Under the pieces are notes generated by a model. It saw only the letters and a program-made list of their open reading frames with translations. It had not been told where the DNA came from and did no database searches. A DNA stretch of 36,059 nucleotides from Opitutaceae bacterium. GTDB taxonomy: Bacteria > Verrucomicrobiota > Verrucomicrobiia > Opitutales > Opitutaceae. The stretch's first letter is position 1. Each line of letters begins with the position of its first letter. Location of the stretch: contig JAEUHB010000387.1 in the NCBI GenBank assembly GCA_016794665.1, positions 1 through 36,059 on the forward strand, in the 5' to 3' direction. The translations under genes were made by a program, and so were the position numbers. This document shows positions 7,964 through 16,873 of this stretch, one piece after another.

Positions 7964-9370
7964 ATGCGTCGCTTCCTTCCCCTCCTCACCATCCTCCTCG
8001 GTCTCGTCTCGCTCGCATCCGCCGCCGCAGCGAAGCCCAACATCGTCTATATCATGGCCGACGATCTCGGCATCGGTGACATCGGGCCCTTCGGTCAGAA
8101 GAAAATCCGCACGCCGCATCTCGACCGGCTCGCCGCCGAAGGCACCTGTTTCGATCAATTTTATCCTGGCGCCTCCGTCTGCTCGCCCACACGCAGCGTG
8201 CTGATGACCGGCCAGCACACGGGCCACACGCGCATCCGCGGCAATCACGGCAAGGCCGGCGTCTCGCGCGTCCCGCTCAAGGACTCCGACATCACGGTCG
8301 CCGAGGTCCTCAAGTCCGCCGGCTACGCGACCGCGATCGCCGGGAAATGGGGCCTCGGCGAGCCCGGCAACGAAGGCATCCCCAACCGCCAGGGCTTCGA
8401 CCACTGGTTCGGTTACCTCAACAACGACCTGGCCGAATTCTACTACCCCGAGAAAATCTGGAAGAACGAAACCGAGATCACGCTCCCGGGAAATCTCCAC
8501 GGACAGCGCGGCCAATACTCCAACGATCTTATGACGGAGGAGGCGCTCACCTTCATCGACGCCCATCGCACGAAGCCCTTCTTCCTCTACCTCGCCTACA
8601 CGATTCCGCATTCGCTGCTCGAGGTCCCCGCGGACTCGCTCGCCGAATACGCCGGCAAGTTTCCCGAGCCCCCGCCCACCGGCAAGGGCGGCAAAAACGA
8701 CACCGCGCAGCCCCGCGCCACCTTCGCCGGCATGGTCACTCGCCTTGACCGGGAGGTCGGCCGCGTGCTCGGCAAGCTCAAGGCGCTCGGGCTCGAGGAA
8801 AGCACCATCGTGTTTTTCTGCTCGGACAACGGCGCCCCCGAGCGCAACGGCCTCGCGCGGTTCTTCGGCAGCACCGGCGCATTTCGCGGCTTCAAGGGCT
8901 CGCTGTGGGAAGGCGGCATCCACGCGCCCATGATTGTTCGCTGGCCCGGGAAGATCCCCGCGGGCCGGCGCAGCGACTTCCCATGGGCCGGCTGGGATTT
9001 CCTTCCGACGGCAGCCGCCCTCGCCGGCGCCAAGCCGCCCGCCGGCCTCGACGGCATCGATGTCCTCCCCGCCCTCCGCGGTGAAATGAAGAACCGCCCC
9101 GGCTACCTTTACTGGGAGAACATCCAGACCGTCTTCGCCCAGGCTGTCCGCATCGGCGATCTCAAGGCCGTCCGTCACGAGCCCGCCGCGCCGATCCAAG
9201 TCTACGACCTGCGCGCCGATCCCGGCGAGACCCGCGATCTCGCGTCTGCTCGGCCTGACTTTGTGGCCCGCGCCGCCGGGCTTTTTCGCACCGCTCGCAC
9301 CGATAGTGAGCACTGGCCGGTCGCCGCCGCCGGCAAGCCCGGAAAACCCGCGAAGCAACCCAAACCCTGA
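7964..9370 (+). CDS. Sulfatase, formylglycine-dependent (family S1)
   Basis: A 468-residue exported sulfatase with a signal peptide ending near SAAAA (about 1-23). The calcium-binding Asp pair is ADDLG at 32-36 and the Cys-type maturation motif CSPTR is at 73-77, so C73 would be converted to formylglycine. KWG follows, then the metal-binding SDNGAP (D288, N289) and a GGIHAPMIVRWPGK segment. It removes sulfate from an organic ester in the periplasm or at the cell surface, and the position of sulfate is not deducible. The C-terminus is Lys/Pro-rich (GKPGKPAKQPKP), looking like a loose tail. It begins nine bases after the DUF6807 gene and is followed directly by a second sulfatase. No formylglycine-generating enzyme is encoded in the window, so maturation must rely on one elsewhere. 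Confidence 0.93.
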   Translation: MRRFLPLLTILLGLVSLASAAAAKPNIVYIMADDLGIGDIGPFGQKKIRTPHLDRLAAEGTCFDQFYPGASVCSPTRSVLMTGQHTGHTRIRGNHGKAGVSRVPLKDSDITVAEVLKSAGYATAIAGKWGLGEPGNEGIPNRQGFDHWFGYLNNDLAEFYYPEKIWKNETEITLPGNLHGQRGQYSNDLMTEEALTFIDAHRTKPFFLYLAYTIPHSLLEVPADSLAEYAGKFPEPPPTGKGGKNDTAQPRATFAGMVTRLDREVGRVLGKLKALGLEESTIVFFCSDNGAPERNGLARFFGSTGAFRGFKGSLWEGGIHAPMIVRWPGKIPAGRRSDFPWAGWDFLPTAAALAGAKPPAGLDGIDVLPALRGEMKNRPGYLYWENIQTVFAQAVRIGDLKAVRHEPAAPIQVYDLRADPGETRDLASARPDFVARAAGLFRTARTDSEHWPVAAAGKPGKPAKQPKP

Positions 9371-9383
9371 AGCCCCTTCCTCC

Positions 9384-10784
9384 ATGCGCCACTTCCTCCC
9401 GCCGCCACTCCTGCTTGCGCTGCTCGTCGTCGCGGCGCCGGGCCGCGCTGCGCCCGCGGCGCGCCCGCCGAATTTTCTCTTCATCCTTGGTGACGATCTC
9501 GGCACGCCGCCCATCTCGGCCTACGGCAGCACGTATTACCGCACCCCGCACATCGACACGCTCGCGCGCGACGGAATGAAATTCACCGCCGCCTACGCCG
9601 CGTGCCCCGTGTGCTCTCCCACGCGCGGCGCGCTCATGACCGGACAGTATCCTGCCCGCACCCGCATCACCGATTTCATCTCCGGCAATCCATTTCCGTT
9701 CCAGCTCCTGAAGCAGCCCGATTGGCAGAAATTCCTTCCGCTCGCCGCGTCTACCCTCGCCGAGGAACTCGCCGCCCGCGGCTACGCGACCGCACTCTTC
9801 GGCAAATGGCACCTCGCCCGCGCCTACACTGGCCCCGAGAGCATCGCCGAGGGCCCGGACCGCCAAGGCTTCCAGGAGGTCTTCATCACGCACAAGCCCA
9901 AGTCCACCGACGATCCGGAGAAGGACGCCCATGGCGTCGCGGCCACCACCGCGCGCGCGCTCGACTTCATGGAGCGCAATCGCGCCCGGCCATTTTTCCT
10001 CTATCTGCCGCACAACACCATCCACTCACCAATCATGGCCCCGCGCGCACTCGTCGCCAAGCACCGCGCCCGCCCCGGCTCCGACCGGCCTGAGAACAAT
10101 CCGGTTATCGCCGCCATGATGGAGCAGTTCGACGATTCCGTCGGCCGCATCCTCGCCAAGCTCGACGCCCTTGGGCTGCGCGAAGACACCGTCGTAATCT
10201 TCAATGGCGACAACGGCGGGTTGTTTGCGGACGCCGCCCAGGTGCCTCACCGCGGCGGAAAGGCCCAGCTCCACGAAGGCGGCATCCGTGTGCCCCTCCT
10301 GATCCGCTGGCCCGGGGTGGTCGCCGCCGGCCGCGTGAGCGGGACGCCCGTGAGCACCGTCGATTTTTTTCCCACGCTGCTTGAACTCACGGGCAGGCCG
10401 GCCGCCCCGACCCTTACGATCGACGGGGTAAGTCTCGCCACGCACCTCCGGGGCGGCCCCGCCCCCGACCGTCCGGCGATCTTCTGGCATTACCCGCACT
10501 ATCACGCGAGCGGCGACGGCGGTCCCGCCGGGGCCGTGCGCGCTGGCGACTGGAAGCTCGTCGAATATTACGAGCACACCGTCGCAAAGACCGGTCGCCC
10601 GCCCGAGCTCTATAACCTCCGCGCCGATCCGGGTGAAACGAAGAACCTCGCCGCCTCCGATCCCGCGCGCGTTGCAAACCTCCTCTCGATGCTCGCCGCC
10701 CACCGCGGCGCGACCAACGCCCAAATGCCCAGCGTCAACCCCGCCTACGATCCGGCGAAATTGAAGACCAGAAACCTCCACTAG
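9384..10784 (+). CDS. Sulfatase, formylglycine-dependent (family S1)
   Basis: A 466-residue exported sulfatase, the second in tandem. The signal peptide covers about 1-23 (LLLALLVVAAPGRAA). The Asp pair is GDDLG at 36-40, the maturation motif CSPTR at 77-81, and the distal metal motif GDNGG has D276 and N277. KWHLA, HNTIHSP and GGIRVPLLIRWPG are further family landmarks. It is distinct from its neighbour outside the motifs, so the pair probably cleaves different sulfate positions of one substrate rather than being a recent duplication. The frame runs back to 9261 inside the preceding gene, but ATG 9384, 13 bases after the previous stop, is the first start with a proper signal peptide. The leader CCCCTTCCTCC before the ATG is pyrimidine-only. 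Confidence 0.93.
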   Translation: MRHFLPPPLLLALLVVAAPGRAAPAARPPNFLFILGDDLGTPPISAYGSTYYRTPHIDTLARDGMKFTAAYAACPVCSPTRGALMTGQYPARTRITDFISGNPFPFQLLKQPDWQKFLPLAASTLAEELAARGYATALFGKWHLARAYTGPESIAEGPDRQGFQEVFITHKPKSTDDPEKDAHGVAATTARALDFMERNRARPFFLYLPHNTIHSPIMAPRALVAKHRARPGSDRPENNPVIAAMMEQFDDSVGRILAKLDALGLREDTVVIFNGDNGGLFADAAQVPHRGGKAQLHEGGIRVPLLIRWPGVVAAGRVSGTPVSTVDFFPTLLELTGRPAAPTLTIDGVSLATHLRGGPAPDRPAIFWHYPHYHASGDGGPAGAVRAGDWKLVEYYEHTVAKTGRPPELYNLRADPGETKNLAASDPARVANLLSMLAAHRGATNAQMPSVNPAYDPAKLKTRNLH

Positions 10785-10791
10785 TTTCCCC

Positions 10792-12057
10792 ATGCCCCTC
10801 CACCACAGCCTGCCATTCGCCGCTCTTGTCGCATTCGTCCCGCTGCTCTCCGCCGCGCCGGCCGGAAGCACGGTCACTTTCCAGAAAATCACCTTAACTG
10901 ACCAATACCTCTGCGACGGCATCAACGCCGCCGACATCGATCGCGACGGGCATGTCGACATCATCGCCGGTCCCTACTGGTATGCCGGCCCCGCCTTCAA
11001 AACGAAGCACGAGTTCTATCCGATGGTTCCGCAGCCAGTGGAGGAGAAGCCGTCGAACTCGATGTTTTCGTTCGTGCACGATCTAAACGGCGACGGCTGG
11101 CCCGATATCCTGGTGCTTGGCCGCGTGCTGTTTCACGAGGCGTATTGGTATCAGAATCCGGGCAAAGGCGCCGTGACGGCCGCCGGCTCGCTCTGGAAAA
11201 AGCACCTCGTCTCCCCGCGCGTCTTTGGCGAAGCACCGCAGTTTCTCGATATCGACGGCGACGGCCGGCCCGAAATCCTCTCCATCTCCGGCACCGTCGC
11301 CGCCGACAAAGTGAAGCAGTGGGGCTGGTATGCGCCCGACTGGTCTGCGCCCGAGAGACCGTGGCGCTTTGTGCCCGTGACCGAGAAGGCCGAGTTCAAT
11401 CACTACTACCACGGCGAGGGCGTCGGTGACATCAACGGCGACGGTCGCCTCGATCTCGTCCTGAACGAGGGCTGGTATGAGCAACCGCCGAAATCCGCCC
11501 CCGCCGGCACACTCTGGAAGAAACACCCCTTCGTCCTCAGCACCGATCGCGGCGGCGCGCAGATCCTCGTCGTGGACGTCAATGGCGACGGCAAGAATGA
11601 CATCGTCTCCGCCAAGAACGCCCATGGCTGGGGCCTCTCATGGTTCGAGCAAAAGCGCGCCGCCGACGGCGCGATCACGTTTGCCGAGCACCGCATGATG
11701 GGCACCCGCGAGGAGGAGAAGCAGTTCGGCGTGGCGTTCTCGCAGCCGCACGCGCTCACGCTCGCCGACCTCGATGGCGACGGTCTCAAGGATGTCGTCA
11801 CCGGCAAGCGCCGCTGGGCCCACGGCCCGACGGGTGACGTCGAGCCGATGGGCACGCCGGTGAACTACTGGTTCCGGCTCGTGCGCGACAAATCCGCCCC
11901 CGGCGGCGCGCGCTTCCTCCCGCACTTGATCGACGACGCCTCCGCACTCGGCACGCAGGTCGAGGCCGTGGACGTCAATCGCGACGGCGCCCCCGACGTG
12001 CTCACCGCGAGCAAGCTCGGCGCCTTCGTGTTTCTCACCCAGCGCGCGAAGAAGTGA
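10792..12057 (+). CDS. Exported FG-GAP/VCBS repeat protein with seven calcium-type loops
   Basis: A 421-residue secreted protein with a signal peptide (about 1-23). It contains at least seven repeats with integrin-type calcium loops: DIDRDGHVD, DLNGDGWPD, DIDGDGRPE, DINGDGRLD, DVNGDGKND, DLDGDGLKD and DVNRDGAPD, each followed by an aliphatic strand. That number fits a closed seven-bladed FG-GAP/VCBS beta-propeller. Tyr/Trp-rich segments such as GPYWYAG, YWYQNPG and GWYEQP lie between the loops and could bind a glycan. No catalytic motif of a known family is evident; lyases and lectins both use this fold. It lies between a sulfatase (7-base gap) and the TonB receptor (28-base gap), so a role in surface binding or processing of the same sulfated substrate is inferred. 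Confidence 0.85.
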   Translation: MPLHHSLPFAALVAFVPLLSAAPAGSTVTFQKITLTDQYLCDGINAADIDRDGHVDIIAGPYWYAGPAFKTKHEFYPMVPQPVEEKPSNSMFSFVHDLNGDGWPDILVLGRVLFHEAYWYQNPGKGAVTAAGSLWKKHLVSPRVFGEAPQFLDIDGDGRPEILSISGTVAADKVKQWGWYAPDWSAPERPWRFVPVTEKAEFNHYYHGEGVGDINGDGRLDLVLNEGWYEQPPKSAPAGTLWKKHPFVLSTDRGGAQILVVDVNGDGKNDIVSAKNAHGWGLSWFEQKRAADGAITFAEHRMMGTREEEKQFGVAFSQPHALTLADLDGDGLKDVVTGKRRWAHGPTGDVEPMGTPVNYWFRLVRDKSAPGGARFLPHLIDDASALGTQVEAVDVNRDGAPDVLTASKLGAFVFLTQRAKK

Positions 12058-12085
12058 CCGTGGAAACTAGCTGCCCCAAAATCCG

Positions 12086-14938
12086 ATGAAACCCCAACGC
12101 CTGCTTGCCTTGTCCCTCGCATCGGCGCTCGTTGCGTCCGCGCTCGCCCAATCGTCGACGCTGACGGGCACTGTCTCCAACGCCGCAACCCGCGCCTCGC
12201 TCGAGGGCGCCGTCGTCACACTTTCACATTCATCCATCCCGGCCCTCACCGATCGCACGGGCAACTTCGAGTTCACCGGCGTCACGCCCGGCACCTACAC
12301 GCTATCGGTCTCCTACACCGGCCTCGATGCGCACGCGCAGCAAGTCGTCGTCAGCGGCGGGCGCACCGTCGTGCCGCCGATCGGCCTGCGCTCAGACATC
12401 TACCGGCTCGACGCCTTCACCGTCGCCGGCGAGCGCGAAGGCAGCGCCGCCGCGATCACAAGCCAGCGCAACGCCTCGAACATCAAGGCCGCCCTCGCCA
12501 CCGATGCGTTCGGGCACATCGTCGACGGCAACATCGGCGAGATGCTCAAGCGCGTCTCCGGTATCTCCACGAATCTCAACGAGGGCGAGGTGGATCAAAT
12601 CTTCGTGCGCGGCATGGGCTCAGCCGCCAGCGCCGTCACCCTCGACGGCACCCGCCTCCCCAGTCCCGCCAGCGGCAAAAAGACACGCAATTTCGAAGTG
12701 GATAAGTTGCCCGCCGACTACATCGAGAGCATCGAGGTCATCAAAGCACCCACGCCCGATATGGACGCCGATTCCGTCGGCGGAGCAGTGAATCTGATCA
12801 CCAAGTCCGCTTTCTCCCAGCGCGGCCGCCGCCTCTCCTACAACACCGGCGTCAACTACAAGACCCTCCATCACAAGTCCGGCTTCTTCGGCGGCGTGCA
12901 GTATTCGGATCTCTTCGGCGAAAGGAAGAATGTCGGGCTTTATCTCTCCGTCAGCTACAGCGACAACCCCGTGCCGCAGGACGTCACGCAACTCGACTTT
13001 CAGGGCGCGGCGGTCTCGCCCGCTTACATGTATCGCTTTCGCCTGGAGGACGCGCTCCATCGCCGCAACCGCACCGGGGTGGGCGCCAAAGTCGACTGGC
13101 GCGTCAACGACCGCACCACGGTTTTCGTCGGCGCGATGTTCAATCACTACACCGACATCGTGGACCAGAAGCGCCTCAGCATCGACAGCGCGCAAAACGT
13201 CACTGCCTTCGCCCCCGGCTACACCGAAAACGCTTGGGAGGCCATCAACGCCACGAACAACTACTCCGGCTCGCTCATCGGCCCGCGGCAGGAGACGTGG
13301 GCCTTTTCCACCGGCGGCAAGACCGTCCTCCCTGGGTGGAAGATTGACTACGCCGCCTCGTTCGCGCCCGCCAAGGGCACCGAGGACCGCGAGAACTTCG
13401 ACCTCGGGCTCGCCGGCCAGCGTGTGCGCTTCGACCGCACCGCCGACGTTTGGTATCCCACTGTCACCTTCTTGGGCCCCGGCAACGTCAATGACTACAA
13501 CCGCTACAACCGCGGCCGCCTTCAGGCCGAGTCCGGCACGAGCAAGGAGGCCGTCTGGGGCGGTGAGCTCAACGTCGCCCGCTCCTTCGCCACCGCGCAC
13601 CCTCTCACGCTCAAGACCGGTTTCCGTTACCGCGCCCAAAGGACCGACGTGGACGACAATCGCACCACCGCCACCTACGTCGGCCCCGACGGCATCATCT
13701 CCGCCGACGATAATTTGAACCAGTTCAAGCGGACCAACTACGTCCACCACGGCTTCGACGGCCGCTACACCATCGCCGAATGGCCCGATGTCCGACGTGC
13801 CTACTCGAGCTTCCTCGGCTCGCGCAACCTCTGGCTCGAGGATCGCGTGACGAGCGCGCGCGACGGCCTCGTCAACGACGGCCGCGCCCGTGAGGACATC
13901 TACGCTGCCTACATCATGTCCACGCTCGACGTCGGCCGCCTGCGCATCTTGCCCGGCCTGCGGATGGAGAGGACCGACGTCACCGCCACGGGCGTCGTCA
14001 ACCGCCCCATCGCGCCTGCGCTCCCCGGCACCGCGCCCGAGGCCCAGCGGCTTGCTCGGCTGCTCGCCGAGTATTCGCGCACCACGCGCGAATCCGCCTA
14101 CACCGAATGGTTCCCCGGCCTCCACTTCCGCTACGCTGCGCGCAAGAACCTCCTTCTCCGCGCGAGCTATACCGAGAGCATGTCGCGCCCGAGCTTCGGC
14201 GACCTAATGCCCAACACCACGGTCAACGACGTGAACCTCACCGTCTCGCAGAACAACACCGGCCTGCGCCCGCAACGCGCGCGGAATTTTGACGTGAGCG
14301 CGGAGCTCTACTTCGAGCCCGCCGGCGCCGTTTCCGTGGGTGCATTTCGCAAAGACCTGAAAAATTTCCTCTTCGCCGACACGCGCGTTGTCGGCACCGG
14401 CGCCGACAACGGCTTCGAAGGCGCCTACGCCGGCTACCTCCTTTCCACGCGCAAGAACGGCGGCAGCGGCAAAGCCGAGGGCCTCGAGTTCAGCTACAAC
14501 CAGCAACTCACCTTTCTCCCAGAACGCCTGCGCGGCTTCAGCCTCTATGCCACTTACACGATCATCCGTTCCGAAGGTAACTACAATAGCGGCGGCGCCG
14601 TGACCGACGACCAGCTCGCGCAATTCACGCCCGTCGCGTGGAACGTCGGGCTCACGTGGCAACGCGCGCGCTTCACTGTCCGCGCGCAATACAACTACAA
14701 CGACCGCTTCCTGAACGCCTACAACGCGAACGCCGCCGCCCGCATATATGACGACGAGCGCATCGACGGCGCGCTCAACGTGAAATACCAGCTCCGCCGA
14801 GGTCTCGCGCTCTTCTGCGACTGGACCAACGCGCTCGACCAAACCGTCGTCCGCGTGCAGGGCAAGGACCGTTACCGCCCGCAAAAAATCCGCTACAACG
14901 GCATGCGCTTCAATTTCGGGGTCACGGGGAATTTCTAG
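12086..14938 (+). CDS. TonB-dependent receptor with N-terminal carboxypeptidase-regulatory-like domain
   Basis: A 950-residue outer-membrane receptor. Signal peptide about 1-21 (SALVASALAQ). Residues about 24-105 form a carboxypeptidase-regulatory-like beta domain (TLTGTVSNAATRASLEGAVV, then TDRTGNFEFTGVTPG). The plug follows (about 120-240) with MLKRVSGIS, IFVRGMGSAASAVTLDG, IESIEVIKAPTPDMDAD and GGAVNLITK. The rest is a beta-barrel ending in an aromatic residue (GVTGNF), as outer-membrane proteins do. This architecture is typical of energy-driven uptake of oligosaccharides or other bulky solutes. There is no SusD gene next to it, unlike Bacteroidetes systems. It sits near the 3' end of the operon, 28 bases after the VCBS gene, and presumably brings the sulfated substrate into the periplasm for the exported enzymes encoded around it. 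Confidence 0.93.
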   Translation: MKPQRLLALSLASALVASALAQSSTLTGTVSNAATRASLEGAVVTLSHSSIPALTDRTGNFEFTGVTPGTYTLSVSYTGLDAHAQQVVVSGGRTVVPPIGLRSDIYRLDAFTVAGEREGSAAAITSQRNASNIKAALATDAFGHIVDGNIGEMLKRVSGISTNLNEGEVDQIFVRGMGSAASAVTLDGTRLPSPASGKKTRNFEVDKLPADYIESIEVIKAPTPDMDADSVGGAVNLITKSAFSQRGRRLSYNTGVNYKTLHHKSGFFGGVQYSDLFGERKNVGLYLSVSYSDNPVPQDVTQLDFQGAAVSPAYMYRFRLEDALHRRNRTGVGAKVDWRVNDRTTVFVGAMFNHYTDIVDQKRLSIDSAQNVTAFAPGYTENAWEAINATNNYSGSLIGPRQETWAFSTGGKTVLPGWKIDYAASFAPAKGTEDRENFDLGLAGQRVRFDRTADVWYPTVTFLGPGNVNDYNRYNRGRLQAESGTSKEAVWGGELNVARSFATAHPLTLKTGFRYRAQRTDVDDNRTTATYVGPDGIISADDNLNQFKRTNYVHHGFDGRYTIAEWPDVRRAYSSFLGSRNLWLEDRVTSARDGLVNDGRAREDIYAAYIMSTLDVGRLRILPGLRMERTDVTATGVVNRPIAPALPGTAPEAQRLARLLAEYSRTTRESAYTEWFPGLHFRYAARKNLLLRASYTESMSRPSFGDLMPNTTVNDVNLTVSQNNTGLRPQRARNFDVSAELYFEPAGAVSVGAFRKDLKNFLFADTRVVGTGADNGFEGAYAGYLLSTRKNGGSGKAEGLEFSYNQQLTFLPERLRGFSLYATYTIIRSEGNYNSGGAVTDDQLAQFTPVAWNVGLTWQRARFTVRAQYNYNDRFLNAYNANAAARIYDDERIDGALNVKYQLRRGLALFCDWTNALDQTVVRVQGKDRYRPQKIRYNGMRFNFGVTGNF

Positions 14939-14986
14939 CCCGTCGCGAGCGAGACGTCCACCTCGTTGCCTTTCTCCGCGTTGGCC

Positions 14987-16420
14987 ATGCGCCTCTCCAC
15001 TCTCTCTCTGTCCCTGCTGCTCTGCGTCTCGAGCGTCATCGTGCACGCGGCGCAACCTGCAGGACTCCCGAACATCCTATTCATCCTCTCCGATGACCAA
15101 GGCTTCGCTGACATCGGCTACCGCTCCACGGAAGTCCGCACGCCGCACCTCGACGCCCTGGCCGCCAGCGGCGTCCGCCTTGAGCAATTCTACGTCCAGC
15201 CCGTCTGCACGCCTACCCGCGCCGCGCTCATGACCGGCCGCTACCCCATGCGGCTCGGGCTCCAGCTCGGCGTCATCAAGCCCGAGTCGCGCCACGGCCT
15301 CCCGCTCTCCGCGCGCACCCTCCCGCAGGCCCTGCGCGAGGCCGGTTACTTCACCGCTCTGTGCGGCAAGTGGCACCTCGGCAACGGCGCGCCTGAATAC
15401 CTGCCCACCGCCCGCGGCTTCGATCACCAATACGGGTTCTACCTCGGCATGACCGATTACTTCACGCGCAAGCGCGACGGCGGGCTCGACTGGCACCGCG
15501 GCGACCACGCCCTCCGCGAAGACGGCTACGTGACTGACCTCATCGCCAACGAAGCCGTCTCACTGATTGAAAAACACGACACTGCCGCGAAGCCCTTCTT
15601 CCTCTACGTCGCCTTCAGCGCCCCGCACACGCCTCTCCAAGCCACCGACGAGTGGCTGGCGCGCTTCGCCCACATCGCGGACCAAAAGCGCCGCACCCAC
15701 GTCGCCATGATCGCACACATGGACGCCGCCATCGGCCGCATCGTCGCCACCCTCGAAAAGAAGGATCTCCGCGAAAAAACCCTCATCGTGTTCTCCTCCG
15801 ACAATGGCGCCAACCTCCCCGTCGGCGACAACGGCAGCCTCCGCGATCAGAAAGGCAGCATCTACGAAGGCGGTGTGCGCGTCCCCGCCTTCGCCACCTG
15901 GCCGGGCCGCCTACCCGCCGGCCGCCTCGTGCAGCAACCCCTCCATATCGCCGACTGGCACCCCACGCTCCTCCGGCTGGCCAACGCCAAGGCCGATCCC
16001 GTCGTCAAGCTCGATGGTCGCGACCTGTGGCCCGCACTGGTTGATCCCAAGGCCAAGCCAATCCACGACGAAATCCTGATTAACGCCGCACCCGGCACCG
16101 GCGCGCTCCGGCGCGGCAAATGGAAGCTCGTCCTCAACGGTCACCTGAAATACAAAGGCGGCACGCCTTCGCCCGATTTTTCCTGGCCCGATTTACTGCG
16201 CTCGGAAAAAAACCCCGCCGACGCATCCCAGCAGCGCACCGAACTCTTCAACCTCGCCACCGACCCATCCGAAAAAAACAATCTCGCCGTCGCGCACCCC
16301 GAGATCTTGCGCGATCTTGCCGGGCGCTACCAAGCCTACGCCAGCGCGGCGTCACCGCTCGTCGGCGGCGAATCTATTCCGGATTTCAAACCCCCTCGCG
16401 TCTGGGGCGAGTTCGAATGA
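14987..16420 (+). CDS. Sulfatase, arylsulfatase-like (family S1)
   Basis: A 477-residue exported sulfatase, third in the window. Signal peptide about 1-22 (LSLLLCVSSVIVHAA). The Asp pair is SDDQG at 35-39, the maturation motif CTPTR at 74-78 (C74 to formylglycine), then CGKWHLG and SDNGAN (D272, N273). The CTPTRAALMTGRYPMRLGLQ stretch and RGFDHQYGF resemble arylsulfatase B/J-like enzymes, a group that includes GalNAc-sulfatases, but I would not assign a substrate. It is separated from the TonB receptor by 48 bases, the largest gap in the run, so an internal promoter is possible. An in-frame TTG at 14966 would add seven residues in front of the signal peptide; ATG 14987 is preferred. It is probably the last gene of the operon. 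Confidence 0.92.
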   Translation: MRLSTLSLSLLLCVSSVIVHAAQPAGLPNILFILSDDQGFADIGYRSTEVRTPHLDALAASGVRLEQFYVQPVCTPTRAALMTGRYPMRLGLQLGVIKPESRHGLPLSARTLPQALREAGYFTALCGKWHLGNGAPEYLPTARGFDHQYGFYLGMTDYFTRKRDGGLDWHRGDHALREDGYVTDLIANEAVSLIEKHDTAAKPFFLYVAFSAPHTPLQATDEWLARFAHIADQKRRTHVAMIAHMDAAIGRIVATLEKKDLREKTLIVFSSDNGANLPVGDNGSLRDQKGSIYEGGVRVPAFATWPGRLPAGRLVQQPLHIADWHPTLLRLANAKADPVVKLDGRDLWPALVDPKAKPIHDEILINAAPGTGALRRGKWKLVLNGHLKYKGGTPSPDFSWPDLLRSEKNPADASQQRTELFNLATDPSEKNNLAVAHPEILRDLAGRYQAYASAASPLVGGESIPDFKPPRVWGEFE

Positions 16421-16463
16421 CTCCAACTCGTGACTGATTGTGGCCGGAGTTAGCCTTTTTCGA

Positions 16464-16670
16464 TTAGGCCAATTCCGGATGGCTAGGCCGAACCGCATGG
16501 CCCGCAGGAGCCGCGGCGGCCTTTTGCGCGCCACCGGGCTGAGCGCTGTGAAAGCCAGATTCGTCCTCGAACCCTTCTGGGGCCCGCATGAGCCCTACGA
16601 CTGTGATCACAACGCCAATTGCAAAACCGAGGCCCGACAGAATCCAGAAGACTGTGAGTGCGGATTGCAT
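16464..16670 (-). CDS. Small single-span membrane protein with EGFEDESGFH motif
   Basis: A 68-residue protein with an N-terminal hydrophobic helix (about residues 4-27, FWILSGLGFAIGVVITVVGL), then an acidic motif EGFEDESGFH (about 32-41) and an Ala/Pro-rich tail. It is very likely real because a second small frame at 20833-21009 has the same layout, with EGYEDETGFH at the matching position. I do not recognise the family. The likely topology is one inner-membrane span with the acidic motif just past the membrane. It lies 203 bases downstream of the Gfo/Idh/MocA gene on the same strand and converges with the sulfatase ending at 16420. Its upstream region has no obvious Shine-Dalgarno sequence. 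Function unknown. Confidence 0.7.
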   Translation of the reverse strand: MQSALTVFWILSGLGFAIGVVITVVGLMRAPEGFEDESGFHSAQPGGAQKAAAAPAGHAVRPSHPELA

Positions 16671-16873
16671 GATTCAGAGTGTGCCAGACTTTGTGAATTT
16701 TTCCTATTCGCGGGGATACGGTCCAGCGGTGGGTATTAGCAGAGGGGAGTTTTACAGGGTTTTTGGGTGTGACTTGACGCACTGGGCGCGTCCGGCGCAA
16801 GGGGTGCGCTAACTCGCTGCGACAGCGCGTCTGCGCGTAGGTGCCATTTTTTATTGGGGTTCAGCCGAAACAC

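Noticed and set aside
7361..9514. Open minus-strand frame of about 717 codons opposite the DUF6807 and sulfatase genes
   Set aside because: It is Gly/Ala/Arg/Val-rich without any motif, crosses gene borders, and lies opposite well-supported genes; this is typical of high-GC antisense frames.
16800..16860. Plus-strand terminator suggested by CGCG-TCTG-CGCG and a later T run
   Set aside because: The stem is only four pairs and the T run lies several bases away, so the structure is weak.
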